Assembly: GCA_965199055.1 (NCBI GenBank)
Contig: CBDAQR010000004.1
Span: 124,001 to 188,000, forward strand
DNA length: 64,000 nucleotides
From: CBDAQR01 sp965199055
Lineage (GTDB): Bacteria > Pseudomonadota > Gammaproteobacteria > Pseudomonadales > Halieaceae
Direction of reading: 5' to 3'
The position numbers and the translations under genes are program-made. Position 1 is the stretch's first letter, and every line of letters starts with the position of its first letter. The notes under the pieces were generated by a model that saw nothing but the letters and a program-made list of their open reading frames with translations, had not been told where the DNA came from and searched no databases. Below, piece after piece: positions 1-8,608 of this stretch.

Positions 1-1367
1 TGGCCGACACCCGAGTTCTTGCGTCCGCCGAAAGGTGCCGCGGGAATACCGTAGCTCATCGCCATATCGTTGACGGAGCAAGAGCCGGTATCAATCTGTA
101 GCGCCAGCTTAAATCCACGCTCCTTGTCTTGGGTCCACACATTGCCGTTAAGACCATACTCTGAGTCGTTGGCCAGGCGCAGTGCCTCAGCCTCGTCTCG
201 TACCTTCTGAATGCAGAGAATCGGACCGAAGGTCTCCTCGATCATGATCTCCATATCATTGTTGACCTCGGTCATCACGGTGGGTTCGTAGTACAGGCCC
301 TTCAGCTCTGGATTTCTCTGGCCGCCCATGTGAATGCTGGCGCCTTTCGCTTTCGCGTCGTTCACGTGGCGCTCGATGATATCCATTTGACGATCCCAGA
401 ATACGGCGCCGACACTCTCGTCAAAACCGTACTCATTGCCTTGCTTAAGGTCTTTGCCGGCTTCCAGTACTTTCCTTAGGAATTCTTCGTAGACGGATTC
501 AACCACGTAGATGCGCTCAGTGCCGCAGCAGTAGTGACCTGTGTTCATGCAGGAGCCAAGCCAGGCGCCCTGGGCGGCGCGATCCAGGTCAGCGTCGGCA
601 CAGACGATCATGGCATCGTTGCCGCCGAGCTCGAGGGTCACGGGTATCAGCTGACGCGCGCAGGCCTCGGCGACTTTTCGGCCGGTAGCGACAGACCCTG
701 TAAAAGAAACTTTGTCGACACCGCCGTTAACGATAGCCGCACCGGTCTCCCCGTCACCCAAGAGTACCTGCAAAACGCCCTCGGGCAGGCCGGCGTCGCG
801 GAAAATAGTTTCTGCAAGCTTGGCTGAAAACGGTGTGACCTCTGAGCCTTTGGCGACAACGGTGTTGCCGGCCATGATGGCCTGAGCGGCTTGATTCATC
901 ACCAACACGAACGGACCGTTCCAGGGGGTGATGAGCCCGATCACGCCTAAGGGCTTGTAGGTGATGCGCAGTTCCTTGGCGAACTTCATCACGCCATGCA
1001 CCTTGCGTTTGTGTGGCTTGAGGAACTTCTCCGAATTTTTGGCGTAGTAGCACAACTGATCAGCAACGGAGAATACTTCCATGCTCATGGCGTCCGTGCG
1101 GGCCTTGCCCGTTTCCGCTACCACGGTGTCCATGATTTCTTCGGCGCGTTCGACCACTAGTTTGCAGGCGCGGTCGACGATGGCGGCACGCTCCTTGAAG
1201 CTCGTTTGTGACCAGGCCTTTTGCGCGACGCGGGCCTTCTCGATCGCGGCGGCGACGTCTTCTTTATTTGCACACACTAACTCGCCCGCGGGCTCGAGCG
1301 TAATGGGGCTGCGCAGCTGCAGGTGACGACGTGAGTCATTGGATTCAATGGGTTCGTAGATAGACAT
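1..1367 (-). CDS. NAD(P)-dependent aldehyde dehydrogenase family protein (3' end outside window)
   Basis: Oxidises an aldehyde to the acid with NAD(P)+; substrate not determinable. About 455 residues are visible, starting MSIYEPIES, and the frame runs off the left edge close to the usual end of the family (last residues NSGVG). Landmarks: the ITPWNGP segment near residue 147, the SFTGS nucleotide-binding motif near 221, the general-base Glu in LELGG near 246, and the catalytic Cys in the HYCCG segment near 280, where two adjacent Cys occur. The start is an ATG on the minus strand at 1367. A perfect 16-bp palindrome lies 41-56 nt upstream and is a likely operator. The gene is divergent from the methyltransferase-like gene at 1594. 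Confidence 0.93.
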   Translation of the reverse strand, partial: MSIYEPIESNDSRRHLQLRSPITLEPAGELVCANKEDVAAAIEKARVAQKAWSQTSFKERAAIVDRACKLVVERAEEIMDTVVAETGKARTDAMSMEVFSVADQLCYYAKNSEKFLKPHKRKVHGVMKFAKELRITYKPLGVIGLITPWNGPFVLVMNQAAQAIMAGNTVVAKGSEVTPFSAKLAETIFRDAGLPEGVLQVLLGDGETGAAIVNGGVDKVSFTGSVATGRKVAEACARQLIPVTLELGGNDAMIVCADADLDRAAQGAWLGSCMNTGHYCCGTERIYVVESVYEEFLRKVLEAGKDLKQGNEYGFDESVGAVFWDRQMDIIERHVNDAKAKGASIHMGGQRNPELKGLYYEPTVMTEVNNDMEIMIEETFGPILCIQKVRDEAEALRLANDSEYGLNGNVWTQDKERGFKLALQIDTGSCSVNDMAMSYGIPAAPFGGRKNSGVG

Positions 1368-1407
1368 GCGAGCTATCCTCGGTTGCGGTGTCTTAAGGGT
1401 CATCCAA

Positions 1408-1423
1408 ACTAATGGCCATTAGT
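1408..1423. promoter_or_regulatory. Perfect 16-bp palindrome, candidate operator of the aldehyde dehydrogenase gene
   Basis: ACTAATGGCCATTAGT equals its own reverse complement. It lies 41-56 nt upstream of the minus-strand start at 1367, where a repressor of dimeric (for example TetR or LysR-like) type would act. The regulator is not identifiable here. Confidence 0.5.
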
Positions 1424-1468
1424 AAGGGTGTCAATGTCCGCTGCGGCCAGCGAAGCTTGCACATAAGG

Positions 1469-1514
1469 ACCCTCCGAGGGTCGGTATAAGAAGTTATCCA
1501 TACCCTCGGAGGGT
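1469..1514. repeat. 33-nt-period palindromic repeat, locus A (2 cores)
   Basis: Two copies of the 13-nt near-palindrome ACCCTC(C/G)GAGGGT at 1469-1481 and 1502-1514, start-to-start distance 33. The 20-nt linker (1482-1501) contains GGTATAAGAAGTTATCC, which can fold on itself; a near copy of it occurs at locus B (5243-5262). The repeat lies in the divergent promoter region between the aldehyde dehydrogenase and the methyltransferase-like gene. Same family as 5243-5341 and 57654-57765. Confidence 0.85.
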
Positions 1515-1593
1515 GTCGGGCCAGGGTGTTGGTCTCATCCGCGGGTTTGCGGTACCTTGAGTCGAGAATATTGAACGGTGCCTTAGCTCTGAT

Positions 1594-2049
1594 ATGAATA
1601 AACCCAAACGCATCATCTTCCCGCCGGTTTGGCTGGTTATTGGCCTCATCGCTATCTTCACGCTTGGAGAGTATGCGCCGGTGGCACGGTTCAACGGCAG
1701 CATGCCGACAGCGCTAGGCAGTTTCGCTATTCTTATTGGTCTTATGCTTTTGGTACATGCCGGCGGCATGTTCAAAGCGGCGGACACCGATCTGATACCC
1801 TTTCAGATTGTCACCACTCTGGTGAAAACCGGTGTCTATCGGGTGACGCGCAACCCCATGTACCTGGGCATGACGCTGGTACTGTTTGGCACGTCGCTCA
1901 CGGTAGGCGCTTTTTCCGGAGTGTTCGTTGCACCGGTTTTTATGGCGATTATCGAGTTCCGCTTCATTCGCCCAGAAGAGGAAATGTTGCGTGAACTTTT
2001 CGGCGAGGAGTTCGACGAGTACTGCAAGTTAGTTAGGCGTTGGCTGTAG
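1594..2049 (+). CDS. Isoprenylcysteine carboxyl methyltransferase-like membrane protein (ICMT/PEMT family)
   Basis: A 151-residue integral membrane protein with hydrophobic segments near residues 10-27, 40-57 and 92-118. The family signature is in the C-terminal half: GVYRVTRNPMYLG near 81-93 and the acidic RPEEEMLRELFGEEF near 127-141, ending YCKLVRRWL. This fold binds S-adenosylmethionine and methylates a small or lipid-linked acceptor at the membrane; bacterial members mostly have no known substrate. It stands alone between a divergent dehydrogenase and a convergent phosphodiesterase. Confidence 0.85.
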   Translation: MNKPKRIIFPPVWLVIGLIAIFTLGEYAPVARFNGSMPTALGSFAILIGLMLLVHAGGMFKAADTDLIPFQIVTTLVKTGVYRVTRNPMYLGMTLVLFGTSLTVGAFSGVFVAPVFMAIIEFRFIRPEEEMLRELFGEEFDEYCKLVRRWL

Positions 2050-2074
2050 ATCTAGCCGAACGCCTTAAGCGATC

Positions 2075-2803
2075 CTAACGGCTGAGCTGGGCCACCAGGG
2101 GTACCGCCATTGAGGGGTAATCGGTGATCACACTATCGACGCCCATGGCATACAAGTTCTTGATCACGCTGGCATCGTTAACGGTCCACGCGCTGATGTG
2201 AACGCTCTGCGCCTGTACGCGTTTTACCAACCAGGGGTTCAGGGTTGACCAGTGCGCGACCAGATAATCGCAGCCGCAGGCGGCTAGCACGTAGTCTGGC
2301 TCGGTGATAGTAGAAACAAAACCCACGGACTGTCCGGGCCGTTGCCTGCGAAGCTCAGTTAAAAGCGTGGGCGCGCTGCAAGTAACACTGAAACGCTCGG
2401 GAGCATCCTGTTCATCTAGCCAGGCGGCCATAGCATCCACCAGCGCATTATTGCGCCGGTCACTGCCGGGCTTCAGTTCCAACTGCCAGTGTAGAATCTC
2501 CGGAAGTGCTTTTACCAACGCATCCAGTGTGGGAATGCCCGTGTTGCGCTTGTTGGGCCAGGGCGGCCCATCGTTTCTCGCATCGAGCTTGCGCAATTCG
2601 GCTGCGGTGTGGCGACTCACGAGACCCTTTTGGCCCGTCGTCCGCTTCAGCCTAGGGTCGTGAGTTACTACCAACTTGTTGTCTTTCGATAGTCGTACGT
2701 CGACTTCGAGTCTTTTTGCACCGCGCGCGAGTGCGTGTCGGCAGCCGGCAATCGTATTCTCTGGGCTCTCTCCGCAGGCCCCACGGTGGCCATAAACGAT
2801 CAC
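2075..2803 (-). CDS. Glycerophosphodiester phosphodiesterase
   Basis: Hydrolyses glycerophosphodiesters to glycerol-3-phosphate and an alcohol. The 242-residue protein starts MIVYGHRGACGESPENT, with the family HRGA...PENT signature at residues 6-16. It continues with EVDVRLSKDNKLVVTHD, giving the metal-binding Glu/Asp and second catalytic His, and ends with a TIM-barrel segment DSVITDYP. No signal peptide, so a cytoplasmic UgpQ-like enzyme is most likely. Its ATG overlaps the stop of the upstream metallo-hydrolase gene by 4 nt, indicating translational coupling. Confidence 0.92.
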   Translation of the reverse strand: MIVYGHRGACGESPENTIAGCRHALARGAKRLEVDVRLSKDNKLVVTHDPRLKRTTGQKGLVSRHTAAELRKLDARNDGPPWPNKRNTGIPTLDALVKALPEILHWQLELKPGSDRRNNALVDAMAAWLDEQDAPERFSVTCSAPTLLTELRRQRPGQSVGFVSTITEPDYVLAACGCDYLVAHWSTLNPWLVKRVQAQSVHISAWTVNDASVIKNLYAMGVDSVITDYPSMAVPLVAQLSR

Positions 2804-3855
2804 AGCAGTTCCATATCGGCGGCGTCAACCGGCGGGTCGTTAGTGAGAATGCTGAAGCCCTCAAACTGATACTCCCGACCACTGTCGCTGCGTTCGAAGG
2901 CCGCTGTATCGTTAATGATGGCCTGGAAAGCGGCATCCAGTTTTCCCAGGAATGATGCATCAGCCAGCGGCACATTGTGTGAAGGCAACAGGTAGTCCAC
3001 CTTGTCGGCCAAGGCGGCCAGCTTACTCGCCGTCTCCGCATAGGCGTCGAAGTCAGAGCCATCCAGGTGGGCATAGAGTGGCGCAGGGTAGAAGGTGTCG
3101 CCGGTAAACATCAAGCGGCGATTGTGTTCAATGAGCACGATGCCGTCAGGGGCGTGGCCCGGCGCGTACACGATCTCCAGACTAATGCCGCCCAGGTCGA
3201 TGAATTGGTTTTCTTCGATCCAGTGCGTAAAACCGTAGGGCTTGATTTGGTAGTCATTTGCGTCGAAGTTGGGCGGGTGTGGCTTCCAGATCCATTCTTT
3301 GCTGGCGAACTCGGCCACCTCTTCATGGCGGATGCCCTTAGCGCGTTCTTTCGTGAATGGCAGGTTCCGCGCCATGATGAGGTCGAACTGGTGATTACCG
3401 CCGATATGATCGTAGTGGCTGTGCGAATTGAGCACGATAACTTCATTGCGGGTGATCTGTTTGACTACGCCGCGTATATCGCCCATCCCCAGTCCTGTAT
3501 CAAACAGTAAGGCCTGGTTACGACCTACGATCAGCCAGGAAATCACTTCTTCAAACTGGCCCGGTTCGTATATGGCATAGATGTCGTCCTGAATCTCGTA
3601 CACTTCAAACCAGCTGTAGTAGGTCTTCACCTGCTCATAGTTCGACCAGTCGGGTCGCGGTAATGCATCCCACCACTGGCCGCTGCCGGCTTCAGTACCG
3701 CGGTTTTCGACCACGTTGTCAGGTAACGCCTCGCTGACCGCCGCGGAGGGTGCGACGGCGACTGCCTCTTCAGGCTTCGCGGTGTCGGGAGTTTCGCTGG
3801 AGCAGGCGGCTATCAGTGCAGCGCTACAGCACAAAATTAGGAATCGCATGGCCAA
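2800..3855 (-). CDS. MBL-fold metallo-hydrolase lipoprotein
   Basis: A 351-residue exported protein whose N-terminus (MAMRFLILCCSAALIAAC) is a lipoprotein signal with a lipobox ending at Cys18, so it should be anchored in the envelope. The metallo-beta-lactamase fold is clear: HSHYDHIGG (HxHxDH) near residues 143-150, a later His in YAPGHAPDG, an Asp in FTGDTFYP, and the last His in LLPSHNVP. The substrate is unknown; the fold covers lactamases, quorum-quenching lactonases and glyoxalases. It is translationally coupled to the glycerophosphodiesterase (4-nt overlap). Confidence 0.88.
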   Translation of the reverse strand: MAMRFLILCCSAALIAACSSETPDTAKPEEAVAVAPSAAVSEALPDNVVENRGTEAGSGQWWDALPRPDWSNYEQVKTYYSWFEVYEIQDDIYAIYEPGQFEEVISWLIVGRNQALLFDTGLGMGDIRGVVKQITRNEVIVLNSHSHYDHIGGNHQFDLIMARNLPFTKERAKGIRHEEVAEFASKEWIWKPHPPNFDANDYQIKPYGFTHWIEENQFIDLGGISLEIVYAPGHAPDGIVLIEHNRRLMFTGDTFYPAPLYAHLDGSDFDAYAETASKLAALADKVDYLLPSHNVPLADASFLGKLDAAFQAIINDTAAFERSDSGREYQFEGFSILTNDPPVDAADMELL

Positions 3856-3995
3856 TCCTCATCGCTTTGGTATCAATCTACCCCCGGCGGCGCCGGCGTG
3901 CAATGCACGCTATTGCTACAGCAGCCTAGGCATTGATGCTGGCATCAGCGCGCAGGTGTTCCACCAACAAGCGAACGCGCGTTATGCCAATTGGC

Positions 3996-5222
3996 TTAGG
4001 AGAGCAGCCCCAGGAAAAAGGGGACCATGAATGCGGTTACGACTGATATGAAGAAGGCGCTGACGAGTGGCACCACAATGAAGGCCTGGTTCGACGCGCC
4101 GTAGCGCACCGTCACCGCCACCATATTAGCCATGGCAGTAGGCGTGGAGCCCAGAGAGATGCCACCGAATCCGGCACAGATAACGGCGCCGTCGTAATTG
4201 CGCCCCATGAAGGTAAACACCAGAAACATGCTCACGCATATAGCCACCAGGAATTGGGCCCCGAGCATTGCCAGAATGGGGCCCGCCAGTTCTACCAGGG
4301 TCCAGAGTTGCAAGCTCATGAGCGACATCGCCAAAAACGTACCCAGTGCCAGGTCGGCGATCAGGGCCATCGCGGGTGTTCGACTGGGCCAGCGGGTGCC
4401 TGTCATTCGCGGCACCCGGTCTGCGACCAAATTGGTGATCAGCATGCCGGAGATCAAGCAGCTCACGAAGAATGGCACCATAAAGCCAAAGCCCTCCAAC
4501 ACTTCATTGAGCAGGGCCGCTAATAGAATCGTGGCGTGGATCGCCAACATCGCATCCAGAAAATCGAGGTGTGTGATGATCTTTGTGGGTTGATCTTCAG
4601 CAACACCCACATCCTGCGCCAGGTGTTCCTCGGGTTGTAATTGATAGCGCTGCACCAGAAAGCGCGCCATCGGGCCGCCCATGAGGCTGGCGAGCACCAG
4701 GCCGCCGGTGGCACAGGCGATACCAATCTCCATCGCATTGTCGATGCCAAACTGCTCCGAGATCACCGGTGCCCAGGCCACCGCAGTGCCGTGGCCGCCG
4801 ATCAACGAAACACCGCCCCCGAGCATGCCCATCACCGCGGGTATATCGAATGCCATTGCAACGCCGATGCCCACGGCGTTCTGCACCACCATGTAGGCGA
4901 GCGTAATCAACATCAGAATGATTAGGGGCTTACCGCCTGCCATTAGGTCGGAGAAAGTCGCATTGATGCCGATGGTCGCGAAGAAATAGACCAGCAGAAA
5001 GTCGCGGAAGGCGAGCTCAAACTCTACAGCGATGCCAGTGCTCATGAACACCGCGGCAAGGATGACGGAAAAAACGAGTCCGCCGGATACAGGCTCTGGA
5101 ATGCTCATCTCGCGCAAGACCGTGAAGCGGTTATTGATGCGCCGGCCAGCGAATAACGCCACTATGCCGATCGTGATCGCTATGAAGCTGTCAACAAACA
5201 GTACGCCGTCGTTGTATTCCAT
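3996..5222 (-). CDS. gltS: Sodium/glutamate symporter GltS
   Basis: A 408-residue polytopic membrane protein with about ten hydrophobic segments. It follows the GltS family from end to end: the N-terminal MEYNDGVLFVDSFIAI, the glycine-rich GMLGGGVSLIGGHGTAVAW near residues 133-151, and the second repeat GFGGISLGSTPTAMANM near 352-368. It imports glutamate with Na+ across the inner membrane. Repeat array locus B begins about 20 nt upstream of its start, within its promoter region. No partner gene is adjacent. Confidence 0.93.
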   Translation of the reverse strand: MEYNDGVLFVDSFIAITIGIVALFAGRRINNRFTVLREMSIPEPVSGGLVFSVILAAVFMSTGIAVEFELAFRDFLLVYFFATIGINATFSDLMAGGKPLIILMLITLAYMVVQNAVGIGVAMAFDIPAVMGMLGGGVSLIGGHGTAVAWAPVISEQFGIDNAMEIGIACATGGLVLASLMGGPMARFLVQRYQLQPEEHLAQDVGVAEDQPTKIITHLDFLDAMLAIHATILLAALLNEVLEGFGFMVPFFVSCLISGMLITNLVADRVPRMTGTRWPSRTPAMALIADLALGTFLAMSLMSLQLWTLVELAGPILAMLGAQFLVAICVSMFLVFTFMGRNYDGAVICAGFGGISLGSTPTAMANMVAVTVRYGASNQAFIVVPLVSAFFISVVTAFMVPFFLGLLS

Positions 5223-5242
5223 GTCCGGAGCTTAACAGAGCC

Positions 5243-5341
5243 AGGTATAAGAAGTTACACCGACCCTCGGAGGGTTGGTGTGAGTATTCAGGCACACCCT
5301 CGGAGGGTCAGTGTAGTTATGCAGGCAGACCCTCGGAGGGT
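5243..5341. repeat. 33-nt-period palindromic repeat, locus B (3 cores)
   Basis: Cores ACCCTCGGAGGGT at 5263-5275, 5296-5308 and 5329-5341, each exactly 33 nt apart. They are preceded by one more 20-nt linker (5243-5262) that nearly matches the linker of locus A. Between cores, GAGGGT of one copy can pair with ACCCTC of the next. The last core ends 2 nt from the stop codon of the lipoprotein gene, and the array occupies the upstream region of gltS. Confidence 0.85.
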
Positions 5342-5343
5342 GG

Positions 5344-6636
5344 TTATGTCTTGCGAACATACACGATGAGGGTAGGGAATTTTGTCGGGTCGGTATTGAC
5401 CAGAAAAGCGATACGACCATCGGCGGAGACTGCTCCGTCGCTGAGGCGCGTCTCCAACTTGCCATCCCAGTTCACCAGCATGATATCGGTGCCCAATGAG
5501 TAATCACGCCCGCCGTAGGAATCGATATGCACCGCCTCTGCGGTAGTACCGGTGATATCAACCAGGAGCTCGGTCACACCCATGGCTGGCTGGGTGCTCG
5601 CCCAGGCGCCGATGTAACTTCCCGGCATCGTGCCAAGCGTGTGATTAGAAGAGGAGCGGATGCAGATGGCTGCCCCCTGATTGTCGTTTTGCAGCTGCGA
5701 GGCCACGAACAGGCCGCCATCGGCAGAGACGCTACCCACCAGATGCACGCTGGAGTAGTCGAGGGTGGCAGTACCGTCTTCAAACACGGTGTAGCCAATA
5801 CCGGTTTGGCCGCCGGTGCCGAAGCGATCTTCCACCAGTTGGAACAGGCCACCGCCGTCGCCGTCCAGAATCATGCGCGAGAACCGCGCCAGGCCCCGTG
5901 TGCCGATCTGGCCACAATAGTAAACGCCCTCAAGCAGAGCATTGTTCGCCTTCTCCAATTTGGGAGTCAGATAGGACACTGAGCTGTCGATGTCGGCAGT
6001 GTCGGTATCAACCAGGGTAATCAGATCCATCTCAGACGTTGCCGCACCCCCAACACGGGTGTCCTCATCAGCTACGCTGATGAGTAAGCCGCTGCTTTGA
6101 CGTTCCCATTGTTTGGGTTGACGATCGAAGTAGGCACGGGTACCGGCCTGCTGGGTGGTGTAGCGATAGCTTGAGTCATTCAAAAACTGTGCATCTAACA
6201 GCGCACTGAATGCGCCGTCGGCTATCCCGAAATTCGAAGCGATATAGGCCACCCCTTCGGCGGCATCCTTATCCTCCAGGAAGATGGCTTTCAGAGACGG
6301 CGCGGCGGTGTCTGGCAGTGTCTCATCCCAGAAGGCCGCCCAGTCGGCCAGGTAATCGAACTCGCAGCTATCCGTTGCTTCGGGGTCAGAGCAGCCCTCC
6401 CAGTGTGAGAAACGCCAACCTCTGCGGGGCAGAGCCTGGTAGCGCACCGCCGCCGTTTCTGTCACTTCATTGTCACTACAGCGGGTTAACTGGGCGTTGA
6501 ACTCATCGACTGAACAACCGCGCACGCCCAGGTTTCGCTCCACGATATCGCCCTGGCCATCTATTTCGAGGGGGTGTTTGCAGGCCGCCAAAAACAACGG
6601 GAACAATACAATGGCGATCTGGCCGGGCCTAAACAT
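5344..6636 (-). CDS. Putative lipoprotein with N-terminal Cys-rich repeat-type domain, unknown function
   Basis: The start at 6636 (MFRPGQIAIVLFPLFLAACKH) gives a compact lipoprotein signal with Cys19; an in-frame upstream start at 6711 would add 25 residues and spoil it. The mature N-terminus has paired Cys and a GWRFSHWEGC segment like a bacterial beta-repeat (InlB B-repeat-type) domain. The same arrangement occurs in the proteins at 7364-8269 and 29678-30658. The rest, about 330 residues with many Asp/Gly-rich turns (DGDGGG, SADGG, SADGR), looks like an all-beta secreted domain that I do not recognise. The stop lies 2 nt from repeat locus B. Confidence 0.7.
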   Translation of the reverse strand: MFRPGQIAIVLFPLFLAACKHPLEIDGQGDIVERNLGVRGCSVDEFNAQLTRCSDNEVTETAAVRYQALPRRGWRFSHWEGCSDPEATDSCEFDYLADWAAFWDETLPDTAAPSLKAIFLEDKDAAEGVAYIASNFGIADGAFSALLDAQFLNDSSYRYTTQQAGTRAYFDRQPKQWERQSSGLLISVADEDTRVGGAATSEMDLITLVDTDTADIDSSVSYLTPKLEKANNALLEGVYYCGQIGTRGLARFSRMILDGDGGGLFQLVEDRFGTGGQTGIGYTVFEDGTATLDYSSVHLVGSVSADGGLFVASQLQNDNQGAAICIRSSSNHTLGTMPGSYIGAWASTQPAMGVTELLVDITGTTAEAVHIDSYGGRDYSLGTDIMLVNWDGKLETRLSDGAVSADGRIAFLVNTDPTKFPTLIVYVRKT

Positions 6637-6756
6637 CAGGTAACAGCTGCCTGCGATGAACGGAGCTGCCAGTATACCAATAAGACTGCTAAGGTCGTGT
6701 GTGATCTGCACAGAGTAGCCGCAGCGTAATCAGCATTAATCCATCAGGTGTTACCT

Positions 6757-7359
6757 ATGAAACTGTACTATTTTCCCGTCGCACCCAATCCCACACGGGT
6801 TCGCACCTATGTGCGTGAGAAAGGCATCGATCTCGACATGGTCGAAGTCAATATTCGAGAGGGAGAGCAAAACTCGCCAGAACACCTGGCGCGCAATCCT
6901 CGTGGTTCTCTGCCAGTGCTGGAACTGGACGATGGCAGTTTTATCACCGAGAGTTTGCCGATTATCGAGTACCTGGAAGAGCGTTACCCTGAGCCGGTCT
7001 TAATTGGAGAGACTGCCGAAGAGCGCGTGAAAACCCGCGAACTGGAGCGCCTGGCTGAGACCCGTGTGTTGAACCCAATGGCACGCTATGTGCACGCCAC
7101 CAACTCACCTCTGGGCTTGCCACCCAACCCGGCAGTCTCAGAACTCGAACGCGAACGACTCGAAGTGGGGCTGGTACTGTTTAACGAGTTACTGCAGCAG
7201 CAAGCCTTCTGTCGCGGGGCATCGGTTTCGATAGCAGACTGCACCTTGTTCGCAGGCTTGTTCTTCGGGGAGTTCTTTGGCGTGCCGATACCGCAGGAGT
7301 ATGCATCGCTAAATGCTTGGTACGAGGCGTTTAAGCTACGCCCCAGTGCGCAGCTGTAG
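6757..7359 (+). CDS. Glutathione S-transferase family protein
   Basis: A 200-residue cytosolic GST: thioredoxin-like N-terminal domain (MKLYYFPVAPNPTRVRTYVREKG) with the GSH-contacting GSLPVLELDDG segment near 50-60 and ITESLPIIEYLEERYP near 63-78, then an all-alpha C-terminal domain with VSIADCTLFA. It conjugates glutathione to electrophiles, or acts as an isomerase or reductase; the substrate is not evident. ATG 6757 is preferred over the GTG nine bases upstream because it begins the family's canonical MKLYY strand. Transcribed away from the lipoprotein gene at 6636. Confidence 0.9.
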   Translation: MKLYYFPVAPNPTRVRTYVREKGIDLDMVEVNIREGEQNSPEHLARNPRGSLPVLELDDGSFITESLPIIEYLEERYPEPVLIGETAEERVKTRELERLAETRVLNPMARYVHATNSPLGLPPNPAVSELERERLEVGLVLFNELLQQQAFCRGASVSIADCTLFAGLFFGEFFGVPIPQEYASLNAWYEAFKLRPSAQL

Positions 7360-7363
7360 GGCC

Positions 7364-8269
7364 TTATTCATCTTCGGTAAAGTAGGCAGAGAAGCTGGTG
7401 GAGGTGCCGACATCAACGTGATACTGCGCGTGAGCAGCGACGACTTCCTGGCGCCATTCATTGAACAAGTTGCGCACCTCATCGCCCACGGTATTACAGG
7501 CGATCGGCCCTAAGGCATCATAACGCTGCCGTAGCTCGGCGGCGTACTGACGATTTATGCGCTGGTGCTCCGCCTCATGTTCTGTGACGTCCGCTTGAAA
7601 ACGTCGCCAGGCATCAGCGAGATCTGCCGGTTTGTCCTCGGGCTCCACTAATTGAGGTAGCGTGGTCACGTAGATCACTTCCACCGCACCGTCGCTGATC
7701 TCGCAGACGCTGCCGCTCTCGTCACTGGTCGTGTTGTAGGAACGGCTGATAAATGAGGTGGTAAAACCAATGGCGCCGTCGCTCGCGCCATCGAGTGGGT
7801 TGGATTCGCTCAAAAGCGAATCCGTAATTTCTGCACCACTAAAACCATCCACCGGATAGTTGTTTAGCTGATGCTCCGAGCTGATGGTCCAGCGCTGTTC
7901 CACAGTTGGTTGCGCGCCAAGCTCCAGAAATACCGGTGTTATTGTGTAACTCACGTCGTACTGCAGCCAGTCGGCTTCATCGGGGTTGTCCAGGAAGAAC
8001 CCGGTATCGAAGGGTGTGCAGGTGGAGCTGCTCTTGCCTGCGCAAAAAGCGCCATTGCCCTCTGCCCAATGGCTGAAAAAATAGCCTGGCGCGGCTTTGG
8101 CCGTGAAAGTCTCGTTGAAGTAGGGGTGATCAACAACAATAGTGCAGCTCTCCTGCGCTGCACAGGCATAGAGTCCGCTGGAGGATTCCACGGTACCACC
8201 TGCAGGCATGGTGATTACCAGCTTGCAGGCAGTGAGGTTGTAAGTACCCCGTAAAATAGCGCCACTCAT
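7364..8269 (-). CDS. 5'-truncated lipoprotein with C-terminal HExxH (DUF922-like) domain
   Basis: The native coding sequence begins in ..LTACKLVI, the tail of a lipoprotein signal, exactly where the IS3-type element at 8239-9429 starts. The first roughly 14 codons are missing, and the present ATG (8269) lies inside the IS. The new N-terminus (MSGAILRGTYNLTAC) lacks a hydrophobic stretch, so export is doubtful. The first domain (GGTVESSSGLYAC...FSHW) matches the lipoproteins at 5344 and 29678. The C-terminal part has HEAEH inside TEHEAEHQRINRQY near residue 230, a HExxH zinc motif typical of DUF922-type predicted proteases. Probably a recent pseudogene. Confidence 0.7.
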   Translation of the reverse strand: MSGAILRGTYNLTACKLVITMPAGGTVESSSGLYACAAQESCTIVVDHPYFNETFTAKAAPGYFFSHWAEGNGAFCAGKSSSTCTPFDTGFFLDNPDEADWLQYDVSYTITPVFLELGAQPTVEQRWTISSEHQLNNYPVDGFSGAEITDSLLSESNPLDGASDGAIGFTTSFISRSYNTTSDESGSVCEISDGAVEVIYVTTLPQLVEPEDKPADLADAWRRFQADVTEHEAEHQRINRQYAAELRQRYDALGPIACNTVGDEVRNLFNEWRQEVVAAHAQYHVDVGTSTSFSAYFTEDE

Positions 8270-8312
8270 ACGTAGAAATTTCTACAAACTAACGTGATAG
8301 GAGTTTTTACAT

Positions 8313-8576
8313 ATGCGCAAATCGAAGTTCAGCGAAACGCAGATTGTGGCGTTTCTCAAACAAGCAGAAAGCGGAGTGCCGGTTCCGGACATATGTCGAG
8401 AGCATGGCATTGGACTCAGCACCTTTTACAAGTGGCGCTCTAAGTACGGTGGAATGGAAGCCTCCGATGTACGGCGGCTCAAGGAACTTGAAGAAGAGAA
8501 CCGCAAGCTCAAGCAGATGTATGCCGATCTCAGCCTGAAGAGTCAGATGCAGGAAGAGATCATAAAAAAGCTTTAG
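8313..8576 (+). CDS. IS3-family transposase OrfA (helix-turn-helix subunit)
   Basis: An 87-residue HTH_Tnp_1 protein: MRKSKFSETQIVAFLKQAES, then the helix-turn-helix region VPDICREHGIGLSTFYKW near residues 27-44. A leucine-zipper-like helix RRLKELEEENRKLKQMY follows near 52-68 and serves in multimerisation. It ends just after the A6G slippery run (8564-8570), where -1 ribosomal frameshifting would produce the OrfAB transposase that recognises the inverted repeats. Confidence 0.93.
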   Translation: MRKSKFSETQIVAFLKQAESGVPVPDICREHGIGLSTFYKWRSKYGGMEASDVRRLKELEEENRKLKQMYADLSLKSQMQEEIIKKL

Positions 8577-8608
8577 GGCCAGTCCATCGTCGGCAGTGGG
8601 TTGATCGT

